The notes: generated by a model not told the origin, from the letters alone. A stretch of 64,000 nucleotides of DNA from Spiroplasma gladiatoris (GCF_004379335.1 NZ_CP038013.1:620001-684000); one strand, 5' to 3'. Counted from the stretch's first letter, positions 51,301-62,029 are shown. Made by a program: numbers and translations.

Positions 51301-54300
51301 ACGGCAAATTTAAATATGTTGGATTAGATAGCGTTCTACTACTACATAATTTTACAGGGTACCATAACAACAATACCCTAAATTTTTTTTGCTTAATAGT
51401 TCTACTACTACATAATTTTACAGGGTACCATAACTTGTAAGTCTTGGTGGAAACCCACTTGTTTGTTCTACTACTACATAATTTTACAGGGTACCATAAC
51501 ATGACTTTGTTGATTGTCATTGTGTATAATGTTCTACTACTACATAATTTTACAGGGTACCATAACTATCTCCCATTATATTTTATAATTTGCAATGTTC
51601 TACTACTACATAATTTTACAGGGTACCATAACATAAGTAGTATTTAGGCATAGTTTCTTGTAGTTCTACTACTACATAATTTTACAGGGTACCATAACAA
51701 GTGAAGAATTTTACCTTGATTAGGTTTAGTTCTACTACTACATAATTTTACAGGGTACCATAACTAGTTAAAGTCTTAATAACAGATTGAGCATGTTCTA
51801 CTACTACATAATTTTACAGGGTACCATAACCAAACAACATATGTTTTGGCAAAAAGATAAGTTCTACTACTACATAATTTTACAGGGTACCATAACATCT
51901 AGTTGCAAAACTTTTTAAATTACAAGGTTCTACTACTACATAATTTTACAGGGTACCATAACTGAATAACAACTCATACTTTTAATTTTTTTGTTCTACT
52001 ACTACATAATTTTACAGGGTACCATAACGTTTTTGGGTCAATATAAAAATAAACTCAAGTTCTACTACTACATAATTTTACAGGGTACCATAACTTATCT
52101 GATGATCGATTAGTATTTTCACAAGTTCTACTACTACATAATTTTACAGGGTACCATAACATACTATCAATAAAAGTTTCTTTTAGTTCTGTTCTACTAC
52201 TACATAATTTTACAGGGTACCATAACGTATAAATATGTATATTTCTTTTTATATCAGTTCTACTACTACATAATTTTACAGGGTACCATAACCACTAGTT
52301 GGTGGTGAAATTGCTGCTAAAAGTTCTACTACTACATAATTTTACAGGGTACCATAACTGGTTTTGTATAAATCATAAAGCAAATATCGTTCTACTACTA
52401 CATAATTTTACAGGGTACCATAACACATAACAACATCTAATAACTCAGTTAAAAGTTCTACTACTACATAATTTTACAGGGTACCATAACATAAAAACAT
52501 ATGTAATACACTATTTTTATGTTCTACTACTACATAATTTTACAGGGTACCATAACTATGAGATGATATTAATTGATAGGAGAAAAGTTCTACTACTACA
52601 TAATTTTACAGGGTACCATAACCAAGGACATTAATTAGTTAATGTTCCTTACGTTCTACTACTACATAATTTTACAGGGTACCATAACTTTTATAATGAA
52701 TTAGATAATTTTAAAAAAGTTCTACTACTACATAATTTTACAGGGTACCATAACCATCACTGTCTTCATCTATTACAATGCAGTGTTCTACTACTACATA
52801 ATTTTACAGGGTACCATAACTATCTCATCAACCTAATTTGTAGTGATTGAGTTCTACTACTACATAATTTTACAGGGTACCATAACATAAAATGTTTTCA
52901 TAAGCATCTCTTTATCGTTCTACTACTACATAATTTTACAGGGTACCATAACTTAGAAATAGTAAACACATGCAAAGAAAATGTTCTACTACTACATAAT
53001 TTTACAGGGTACCATAACTAGTTGATATTAAAACCAATCGTGTATTAGGTTCTACTACTACATAATTTTACAGGGTACCATAACGGAAGGCCATAATATC
53101 AAGGAATAGCTTTTGTTCTACTACTACATAATTTTACAGGGTACCATAACTTAAAAAAGATGAAGATGACTTTGAATTTGGTTCTACTACTACATAATTT
53201 TACAGGGTACCATAACTCAATTTGTAGTTGGTTTGCTTTAATAAAAGTTCTACTACTACATAATTTTACAGGGTACCATAACAGAACAATTACAAAATAT
53301 ATTAGATATATTGTTCTACTACTACATAATTTTACAGGGTACCATAACTATTTTGATATTTTTTTACATTTAATTTTTGTTCTACTACTACATAATTTTA
53401 CAGGGTACCATAACAACGAGCTACGTCAAGATGGTGGACAAATGGTTCTACTACTACATAATTTTACAGGGTACCATAACGTCCTGGCGAAGGTTATGCA
53501 ATCCCAAAAAGTTCTACTACTACATAATTTTACAGGGTACCATAACTATCTCCCATTATATTTTACAATTTGCAATGTTCTACTACTACATAATTTTACA
53601 GGGTACCATAACTGTAGCAATTTTCTATACAATTGCTACATAGTTCTACTACTACATAATTTTACAGGGTACCATAACACAAAAGAGCAATTAATAGAAG
53701 CATTAACAGTTCTACTACTACATAATTTTACAGGGTACCATAACCCAACGAGCAAAGCCAAAATTTTTGAAAAAGTTCTACTACTACATAATTTTACAGG
53801 GTACCATAACTTGATATATGGTTGCTAAAAATAATAACGAGTTCTACTACTACATAATTTTACAGGGTACCATAACGATTGTATTTTTTGTTTAATGAAT
53901 AAACAAGTTCAACTACTACATAATTTTACAGGGTACCATAACGATTTATATCATTTCTAATTGCTACTAAAAGTTCTACTACTACATAATTTTACAGGGT
54001 ACCATAACAGATTGTAAAGTAACTTGATAGACTATCTCGTTCTACTACTACATAATTTTACAGGGTACCATAACAAACAAGGGATGAGTGAGTTTTAAAC
54101 TTATGTTCTACTACTACATAATTTTACAGGGTACCATAACTTGTAATATATTGTTTTGCTAAAACTCCCAGTTCTACTACTACATAATTTTACAGGGTAC
54201 CATAACAACAATGAAAAGGTAACAATCAAGGTATGGGTTCTACTACTACATAATTTTACAGGGTACCATAACACTCCACCATACAAATAAAAAGACTTGA

Positions 54301-54734
54301 TTGTTCTACTACTACATAATTTTACAGGGTACCATAACAATCAACAATTTCCAGATTTTGATATTTTTGTTCTACTACTACATAATTTTACAGGGTACCA
54401 TAACACCATTGTACTATCAATCATTAATGTTTTAGTTCTACTACTACATAATTTTACAGGGTACCATAACTAGCGAATGTACTTACAAATTAGTTATAAC
54501 GTTCTACTACTACATAATTTTACAGGGTACCATAACACATTGTTTCATAATCTTCTGTTAAATCTAGTTCTACTACTACATAATTTTACAGGGTACCATA
54601 ACGGTCAATGTATTGTAATATTTTCTTTGTTTGTTCTACTACTACATAATTTTACAGGGTACCATAACATGTTAATTCAACTGCTCATTCCATTTCATGT
54701 TCTACTACTACATAATTTTACAGGGTACCATAAC
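48360..54734 (-). CRISPR. Type II-A CRISPR array, 97 repeats and 96 spacers
   Basis: Counted along the sequence: 97 repeats of 36 bp and 96 spacers, 93 of 30 bp and three of 31 bp (before 48559, 50012 and 51069). In the transcribed (minus) direction the repeat begins GTTATGGTACCCTGT and ends GTAGTAGTAGAAC. Minus-strand transcription is supported by the tracrRNA antirepeat, by the ATTTGAG leader at the high end, and by repeat decay at the low end (repeats at 48559 and 48625 each differ from consensus). One further variant is at 53907. Newest spacers are therefore at high coordinates. Repeats are otherwise identical, which points to an active array. Spacers read as AT-rich, phage-like sequence; several encode open frames. 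Confidence 0.99.
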
Positions 54735-54770
54735 CTCAAATCAAGTGTTTTTAAAAAATAATTATAAGTT
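54735..54770 (-). promoter_or_regulatory. Minimal CRISPR leader with ATTTGAG and array promoter
   Basis: Only 27 bp separate the first repeat from csn2. On the minus strand the bases touching the repeat are ATTTGAG (54735-54741), the sequence known in type II-A leaders to position Cas1-Cas2 integration. A TATAAT box (54761-54766) overlaps the csn2 stop codon, about 27 bp before the repeat; a weak TGTTTT could be the -35 element 17 bp further up. Confidence 0.75.
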
Positions 54771-55691
54771 TAAAAGGTAATGGAAAACAGGATAATTTAT
54801 TTCTAAATTTTTACTATTATAACTACTTATTAAGTTTTTAGTATTTAAAAGTAGCTCATTATAAAAGTCATTTTCTAAAGTACAATTTGAAAAATTCATA
54901 TAAAACTTTAAATTATCAATAATAACTGATAAATCTAGAAACTTATTATCTATTCATATTTTTAAATTTTCTAGATTTAAATCATCTTCATAAATAAACT
55001 TGTCACTAACAATTGTAAATTTTTTTAATTCTTTTATTTCATCAAAAAACTCTTTTATTTCTGTATAATTTAGCCCAAAAAATGGATTTACAAATAAAAA
55101 ATGTAAATTTTTATCATCAATTATTAATAAATTTTTTAATATTTCAATATATATTATTCTTAACTTAGCTTGATTTAAATAAGTGTTGGTTTCATTATCA
55201 TCATTATTTTGTAACTTTAAAATTGTTTGATCACAAATATAGTTTATGATTTGATCTTGAATCTCTATAGTTATTTTTAAACCTAATTTAGATTCTAAAT
55301 TAGTAATTAAATTTTCAATTATTTTGAGTTCAGTTAAATCAATTGTATTAATAAACCCAAATAAAGTTGATAAACTTTGAGAAGAAAAAGCATCATAAGT
55401 TATACAAAGATTTAATAATTCTTTTAAAATAGTTTTACTTCCTCCACAAATACTTTTAGAAAAATCCATAAAGTTGGGTACCTTTATTAATTTAGTTGTT
55501 GATTTATCTATCATAATATCATTTTCTTGCATTTTAATTTCATAATCTGGACTTGAAAATTTGTTTAAAAAACTTAAATTTAAAGCTAGTTCTAAATCAT
55601 TTATAGTATCTAAATTATTTATAATAAATACATTATTGTTTGTAAAATTAAAGTTAATACTTTTATTACTATTTTTATTTAAAATTTTCAT
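54762..55691 (-). CDS. csn2: Csn2-like CRISPR adaptation protein (long form)
   Basis: A 309-aa protein in the csn2 position, directly after cas2 (last base of cas2 stop shared) and before the array. It has no motif I can name with certainty, but it is acidic/lysine-rich with a beta-rich start (INFNFTNNNVFIINNLDTI) and a helical middle like Csn2. Canonical Csn2 is ~220 aa; longer Csn2 groups exist in streptococci and mycoplasmas. TGA at 54952 is Trp, and a standard-code reading would lose the last 64 residues. It should bind DNA ends during spacer capture together with Cas1-Cas2 and Cas9. Confidence 0.8.
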
Positions 55692-56014
55692 TATATTTCT
55701 ATAAGCCTCCTATCATCATTTATTAATTCATTATTATTTTTTTTACCAACAACAATCTTAATATTTTGATATTGTTTTTCTGTAATAATTAGAAACCTTA
55801 CATTACCAAGCTTAGGTAAAAATTTATTAATTCTTTTAATAACAAAATCAACACTTTCTTTGTTGTAACAAATTTTTGAATAAATTGAATATTGCATCAT
55901 GTGAAACCCTTCTTTAAATAAGTTATTTCTAAATTTATTATAAGATCTTACATTTTCTTTAGAATCAAAAGGTAAATCGTAAAATACCATTAATCTCATA
56001 AATCTATAGCTCAT
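55691..56014 (-). CDS. cas2: CRISPR-associated endonuclease Cas2
   Basis: Small ferredoxin-fold subunit of the spacer-integration complex, 107 aa. The first strand has LMVFYDLP with the conserved Asp, followed by RSYNKFRNNLFKEGFHMMQ and YSIYSKIC as in II-A Cas2. The C-terminal strand (KIVVG) pairs with Cas1 in the complex. It overlaps the end of cas1 by 11 bp. Confidence 0.95.
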   Translation of the reverse strand: MSYRFMRLMVFYDLPFDSKENVRSYNKFRNNLFKEGFHMMQYSIYSKICYNKESVDFVIKRINKFLPKLGNVRFLIITEKQYQNIKIVVGKKNNNELINDDRRLIEI

Positions 56015-56909
56015 AATATTCTACTGATGAACTTATAGGATAAATTATATGATTATTGTATTTATCTTCAAAAAAGTTTAAAACCATATCAACATATTTA
56101 TCAATAGCATTTGTTAAATAGATTTTATTATTACCATAAATAACTTTAGAGTTTAAAATATTTATTAATTCTAATTTTGTAGATCTAGAAAAATAATCAA
56201 TTTGTGTTACATATTTATAAACATAATTATCAACAATTGGGCGAAATGGTTCCATTAAATCATCTGCAAGAGCAAAAGCATTGTACATATTATGATGAAA
56301 TAAGGCTATGCTTGGATGAAGCCCTTTTGAAGTAATTGATCTGATAAATGCATTTCTTATAATTGTATAACCAAAGTTTAAAGCTGCATTTATGTGATTT
56401 TCTTTTTCTCTTGTAAAAGTGTTTCCAAATAGTTCTTTAAAATAAACCTTAGCAGCATGTCCTTCTCTATTTGTTGAATCACTAAATTTCATTTCTTCAA
56501 TATATTTGTATAACAAGTTAACTTTTTCTAGACTTTTTAAGTTAACTTTTAATATATCAATTTGTGCTTCAATTTTTTGTTTTACAATTTGTGTTCATAA
56601 ATATAATTTATCTTCTTTTTTTCAATTTAATTGATTATTAATAATTTTTAATTGTAAGTGATTTGCTTCAATTGGTTGAATAATCGATATTGGTTTTAAC
56701 TCTACATCACAAATTAAAGTTAAAATCTTTTTTTGAGCAAGTTTATTAATAATTCTTGTAGTAACAACAGTTTTATAATTTTCAAATAATATCGCATTAA
56801 TATCATCAAGTGGGATATGATACTTAACATTTGCACTTTCAACAACTAAATTATTTAAAAATAAATTTATTCTTTCTCCGTCTTTAATAATTATTGTTTT
56901 TCAAGACAT
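56004..56909 (-). CDS. cas1: CRISPR-associated integrase Cas1
   Basis: Integrase that inserts new spacers, 301 aa. The metal ligands fall at Glu149 (TNREGHAAK), His205 (SIALFHHN) and Glu220 (ADDLMEPFRP), the usual trio, so it should be active. The N-terminal domain begins MSWKTIIIKDGERI, typical for II-A. TGA is read as Trp at residue 3 and others. No strong ribosome-binding site is visible before ATG 56909; it starts 7 bp after the tracrRNA terminator. Confidence 0.96.
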
Positions 56910-56916
56910 TTTTTAA

Positions 56917-57006
56917 TAAAAAAAGAGGAATAAATTCCTCAGTTACGGCATTAAAGCCTTATATATGATAGTCCTGTAAAATTATGTAGTAGTAGAACTC
57001 ATATAC
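56917..57006 (-). ncRNA. tracrRNA
   Basis: Minus strand, between cas9 and cas1. It begins with 26 bases identical in sense to the low-strand repeat (56973-56998), so it pairs fully with the crRNA repeat. Then ACTATCATATA can form the lower stem with crRNA GUUAUGGU, leaving an AC / ACU bulge. Next comes a short hairpin GGC-TTTAAT-GCC (nexus-like) and a terminator GAGGAA-TTTA-TTCCTC followed by seven T (56918-56940). Order antirepeat, bulge, nexus, terminator is what Cas9 tracrRNAs show. The 5' end near 57006 is inferred from the promoter. Confidence 0.9.
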
Positions 57007-57012
57007 ATAATT

Positions 57013-57042
57013 AATATATCACATAATATTTTAATTAGTCAA
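57013..57042 (-). promoter_or_regulatory. tracrRNA promoter overlapping the cas9 stop
   Basis: TTGACT (57037-57042) and TATATT (57013-57018) spaced 18 bp on the minus strand. The -35 box uses the last two codons and the first stop base of cas9. Start of transcription is expected around 57006, just before the antirepeat. Confidence 0.7.
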
Positions 57043-60000
57043 GATATTTTATTTTTGTTCTTGTTAAATTTGATGTAACAAGTCTGATTTTTTTCATTTT
57101 CTTAATAGTCTTGAAAATTCTTTTACCTTTTTCAACACTTTTATTTAAAAATTTGAACTCAAAACTTTCTGAATTCTTATTAAATCCCACAACGATATAA
57201 TTTAAAATTTCACCATCATATTCAAACATCAATTCATTATTTTTAAATAATGTGAATTTTTTCTTATATGTTTCATCAATTTTATATAATAATTTTTCTT
57301 GCTCATACTCTTTTGTTTTAAAATTAATATTTGAGTTATTTTTATTACTTACAAAATATGCTACTTTATGAGTAATTGGTAAAACTTTATACAAATTATA
57401 TTGTTGTGAATAAAATAAGTCTCAACCTAAAGTATTTGATCCTGTCATTACAATTTCTTTACCTTTTTTAATATTTTTAAATTTATGAGTAATTTTTGTA
57501 TATTGATTAACAACTCCATTATTGTATTTTAAATATCTTATGTTTGGTGGATTTTTTTCATTGGATTGTTTTAAAATCTTTTCATTTAATTCATAAACAA
57601 AATGATGAAATGGGTTTTTAACTGGTTTATTATCTTTATCAACATCATTTATATAAGTATCATATATTTTTTTTAAATGATTAAATGTTTTTGGATCTGA
57701 CTCATAAACTAATAAATCTTTATAATCTATGGTAAATAACTTATTAATTTTTTTTATTTTTTCTGAATCTTTTGATAATAAATCTATTTTTTCAATTTTA
57801 TATAGATTATTGTCAATTACTTTGCAACTATAAATAGTTTCATTAAACATCATTTTGTTTGAACTTTTTTCTATCTTTTTAGTAAATTTATAATCAAAAC
57901 TATTAATGTCATTAACGATTAAGTTTATTTCTTCTCTTTTAATAATTTCTTTTTCATCTAATTCTCCAATTATTTTATTCATAGTTCTTCCATCATAAAT
58001 ATCAATAATTGGAGCTAATGCACAAATTGTTGCATCCACTGCATGATGTTTAAAATCATCACGATCTTTTTTAGGTAAATATAAGAAGTTATTTCTTATA
58101 TAATTTGTAAATCCCCCATTAATTGTTTTAATTGAATAAGGTTTTTTTAATTCTTTTTTAAAAAAAGTTAAATAGTTTTTTACTTCTAAAGTTGCATATC
58201 TAGTATCATTTAAGTTTCTATTAATAAAACTTTTTTTAACTTCTGTGTCATTTATATCTTGTTCAAATATTAAATTTTGATACTTATTATAACCATACTT
58301 TCCAAATTTTTTACTTCCAACATAATTTATATACATTAATGATTTAAATTGTTCTCAATCACGATGTATTTCTCTAAAGTATTCATATGGTGTTTTTTTA
58401 CCCTTTTGTTGATTTTCATTTTGTAATACCAATACTTTATTGGTTCTAGAATCGTCTAATGACACTGAAAAAGGAATAATATGATCAATTTCACAATAAT
58501 TTGGATCATTAAAAAGTCTAGTTATATCTATTTTTTCACCAGAATACACACATTTACCATCTTGTTCATTTAATAAAGTTAATTTTAATCTTGTTTTAAA
58601 ATCAATTCTTTTAGTGTTTTGATTATAATTTTTTTCAATTTCAGTTCTTTCTTTTTCATTTTTCTTTTGAATTTCATTAATATATTTTTTTCTATCTTCT
58701 GAATTTGATTCTCTTGCTAATTCAATTACAATATCTTTAATTTCAATATCAGACATTTTTTCAATTTCTTTAATGATTTTTAAACTTTCAATTAAAGATC
58801 TTTTAACAACTGGAGATATATACATCTCTGAAATTTTTTGTCTTAAAACAGGCATTTTTGTAAATTTTCTATCTATTTTGATGTTGTAATCTGGTTTTAT
58901 ATTATTTTCAGAAAAAATTTGCATGTGATTTTTATTTTCATATCACATTTCTTCAATAGCAATATTCATAGTTTTTGCACTTAGACTATGAGTACCTGTT
59001 AAACTTATTAAACTAATTGCTTCAATTTGTTTATCATCTAATAAATTGCTATTTATTTTTAAAAGTTGTTCTTTTCTAGAATCTGAACTTTGAAAAACAG
59101 TTAGTATTTCTACAATTTTATCTAATAAATCAATATTTTTTAAACTTATAAAATCATACTTTAAATTTGAACTTATTAAAATACTTCTAATTTTATTAAT
59201 AGATTCAAATTTTGTGAAATTTGGTTTTTCATCTTTATCGATTCGATAACCAGTAATATCACTTTCTTTTACTTTTAATAACTTTGCAATAATTTTTAAA
59301 GTAATATTTTTACTTTTAGTACCATCATGGTTTATTACAGATTCAATTACTTCATACTTTTGATCATAAGTTAAACCGTTTTCAACACCATTAATCTTTA
59401 AATTACATAAATCATTTAAAATATTAAATAAGTATGAAGTCATTGAATGTTTTGGTGCTCTTTTTTCTTTACTATTATATGTATCATAACCAGAAAGACG
59501 TTCAAAAAATTCTGATTCATCTTTTCAGCCATACTCACTTTTAGTTGTTTTTGAACTAGTAGTTCATCCAGGACCATCAAAATATTGTCTTTTTCTTTCG
59601 TATAATTTTATAAAACTTTCTTTAAATTCTTCATTTATTAAACCATTAGCTATTTGTGTATCTAATATTTTTTCGACTTCTTTTTTATATCAATCATGAG
59701 CAATTAATGCATCTTCTGCTTTTAATCCTCGATACTTACCAAATGTTTTAAAATTGTTTGCTTGAATATCAACAGGAAGTTTATCTTGTTTTGCATTAAT
59801 TTCATCTAAACTAACATCTTCTTTTTTTTCTTTTTTTAATTCCATTAAATCGTCTTTATAATTAAAACTTCCTCTTTTTTTAGTGTAATTATAAAGTATT
59901 AACATTAATTCTTGTAAACTTATATTATTTTCAAGTGATTTTTTTCTAACTTCTAAATAGTCAATATTAAAATCAAGTTTATAAAAATCTTCATAACTAT

Positions 60001-60244
60001 TTAAAAAATCAAACTTTACAAATAAATTTAGTAAATCTCTTTTTCTTAAAACTTTTCTTCTTAGATTTCTTCTTCTTCCTCTTTGCATTCTTCTATCAGA
60101 AGTAGTAGAAGTTTTTTGACCTCCAGCATTTGCTTCACTAAATAAACGTGATCCTGCATTTATGATTTTTTTATTTTCTATATCATAAATTGATCATCCA
60201 ACTGAAGCTATACCTATATCTAATCCTACATTTACTTTTTTCAT
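57035..60244 (-). CDS. cas9: Cas9 endonuclease, compact (1069 aa), type II
   Basis: RNA-guided DNA nuclease. RuvC-I is [12 protein letters not shown] with Asp9; an arginine-rich bridge helix [16 protein letters not shown] follows at ~54-70. RuvC-II is IVIELARES with Glu508; HNH has [10 protein letters not shown] with Asp587/His588 and Asn611; RuvC-III is FKHHAVDAT with His734 and Asp737. All catalytic residues are kept. The length is near that of small Cas9s such as S. aureus, despite a csn2 next door. Fully open only if TGA is Trp (at least five sites). ATG 60244 has AAAGGAG. A PAM cannot be deduced from this window. Confidence 0.97.
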
Positions 60245-60274
60245 ACCATTACTCCTTTTATTCTTAAATATTTA

Positions 60275-60303
60275 ACTATAAACTTATCTTATATTCAAGT
60301 TAA
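60275..60303 (-). promoter_or_regulatory. Promoter of cas9
   Basis: TTAACT (60298-60303) and TATAGT (60275-60280), spaced 17 bp on the minus strand, about 30 bp before the cas9 start and directly after a terminator. cas9 is thus likely transcribed on its own signal. Confidence 0.55.
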
Positions 60304-60307
60304 AAAC

Positions 60308-60440
60308 AAAAAAACAACTCTTAAGAGTTGTTTTTTAAACGAGTTATTAATAATATAACAAGGTTCAAATAAATCGCTTTTACAGAATAAAATTCTGTCT
60401 CAACAATTATTTGTGTTTTTTTGCTGTATGAACCTTTAAT
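60308..60440 (-). ncRNA. Structured RNA candidate between DUF2828 gene and cas9
   Basis: On the minus strand 5' AAGGTTCA (60429-60436) pairs with TGAACCTT (60360-60367), closing a ~77-nt domain that contains ACAGAAT/ATTCTGT (60382-60398). Then follow GTTAT..ATAAC (60342-60358) and a strong terminator with a 12-bp stem (60311-60334). An extended -10 box TGGTATATA lies about 10 bp upstream of the 5' stem. Either a separate small RNA of ~130 nt or the structured 3' end of the DUF2828 transcript. No SRP, 6S, tRNA or tmRNA features. Confidence 0.5.
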
Positions 60441-60524
60441 GTAATTAATATATACCAAATAAACTCAAATAGTTTTCATAATTTTTAAAAGTTTCAATCA
60501 TAAATATTTCTGGTGTAAATTCAT

Positions 60525-61898
60525 TTAACTTTCTATGTTAAATAAATCTTTTAAAATATGTGTTGAAAATCCACTAATTAAAACTACATTTTTTTCATTT
60601 TTAACCACTGGAAAACTTTGATCAATATCAAAGTCAACATTTCAAAAAATAATTTTTGGCAACTCAAGATTATAACTTTTAAATTCGTTTTTTCAATGTT
60701 CAAAGTTACTATCTTGATTATTTGATGTAGCTTGGTTAAACTCCATATCACTAATAATTAAAATATATTTTGGATTATCAGAGAAATTATTATTATTTTT
60801 CATAGATAATATTATTTTTTTAAATACTAGATCGATATTAGTCGTGCCAATTGCATCATGCGTTTTTAAAATATTAAAATCATCAATAAAATTACCTTTT
60901 AATTTAATAAATTTAGGTTGACTTTCAAATTCAATCAAAACATTTTTAAATACGCCTTGATTTTGATGTGCTAAAAACATTCCTAAACCCATTGAATTGT
61001 ATAAAGGCAACCCTTCCATAGAACCACTAAAATCACACACTGGTAAAATATTTGTGTTTTCTGAACTACAATTTTTTTCATATTAATTCAATATGCAGCA
61101 GCTTCATTTATATCATAAAAAGCATGTTCGATAATTTCGTATGCAAAAAAGTTATTAGCATTTAAATTATTTGAATCACTAATTGATTTATTTATAAAAT
61201 CATTGTATTTATCAAAATCATTTCTACTAAAAGCATTTGCATATTTTTTCAAAGATTTACCTGATAAGTTACTATAATTTATACTTTGATAATCTTTGAT
61301 TCTTAAGTTATTTTCAAAAAGGTTTAATTTAACTCTTAAACTTGTAAGTAATTTACGATATGCTTTGTAATCAAAGTTTTTATCAAAATTTAGTTTAACT
61401 AAGTTAACAAATTTTTTAGCTAAAGTTATTTGTTTATAACTTGAAGCGTTGATTGAAGGCATTCATTTTGAAATTAATGAAATACTTTTATCACTTCGAT
61501 TAACTTCGCTAATTAAAGTTGAATAAATTAATTCAATTAAACGCAAATCTGTTGAATTAATTGCAAGATTAATTGCATAATCATATCTACCTATTTTAAA
61601 ATAACATCAAATAAAACTTGACGATCAACTTTATTACTTAAAAAATTAATCATCTTTTTGATACTCTTCTTTCTCCTTTTCCTCCTCTTATATCTAAGTA
61701 GTTTAAAAAGTTAAGAATAAATAGTTTGTTATTTTCTTCTCAAGCTTCATCAAAAACTTCTTTTAATAATTCGACAGGATAAAATTGTAAATTTTTAGAA
61801 AAAAGATCTAAGTTTTTATTTAAAGTAGATAAATAAGCAATAGCATTTTTGGTATTTTTTATTTGGTTAAGTTGATTTTGTAATTCAGTTAAAACCAT
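60525..61898 (-). pseudogene. DUF2828 (TROVE/vWA-like) gene with three frameshifts
   Basis: Read through three frame changes the region encodes a full DUF2828 protein of ~458 aa: YLDIRGGKGERR, KIGRYDYAINL, ISKWMPSINASSYKQITL, YRKLLTSLRVKLNLFE, the metal-binding VCDFSGSMEG, IISDMEFN and the final KIIFWNVDF..VLISGFSTH. All three shifts are single missing bases in homopolymers (T6 at 61640-61645, A4/T4 at 61594-61601, A7 at 61072-61078); adding one base to each restores the frame exactly. So it is either a recent pseudogene or carries sequencing errors. Start ATG 61898 behind GGGGG. Function of the family is unknown; the architecture recalls Ro60. Confidence 0.85.
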
Positions 61899-62029
61899 AT
61901 AAATACCCCCTAAAAGACACAAAAAAATAATTTTTAAAAAATTAAATATTTTTAAGTTTTTATTATTTTTTACAAAGATTTTTAATACTATTTATAACTC
62001 GTTAATTTTTATTATACACTTATTTATGT

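Noticed and set aside
48360-54734. Array transcribed on the plus strand with leader at 48300
   Set aside because: The tracrRNA antirepeat, its terminator, the ATTTGAG anchor and the decayed repeats all support minus-strand transcription with the leader near csn2.
48358-54761. Long open frames on both strands across the CRISPR array (up to ~220 codons)
   Set aside because: The 66-bp repeat-spacer period is a multiple of three and the repeat has open frames, so these are artefacts of the array. The encoded peptides are the repeat unit again and again.
60360-60440. tRNA-like T-loop GGTTCAAAT on the plus strand
   Set aside because: No pairing C after the loop and no acceptor, D or anticodon arms; treated as part of the structured RNA on the other strand.
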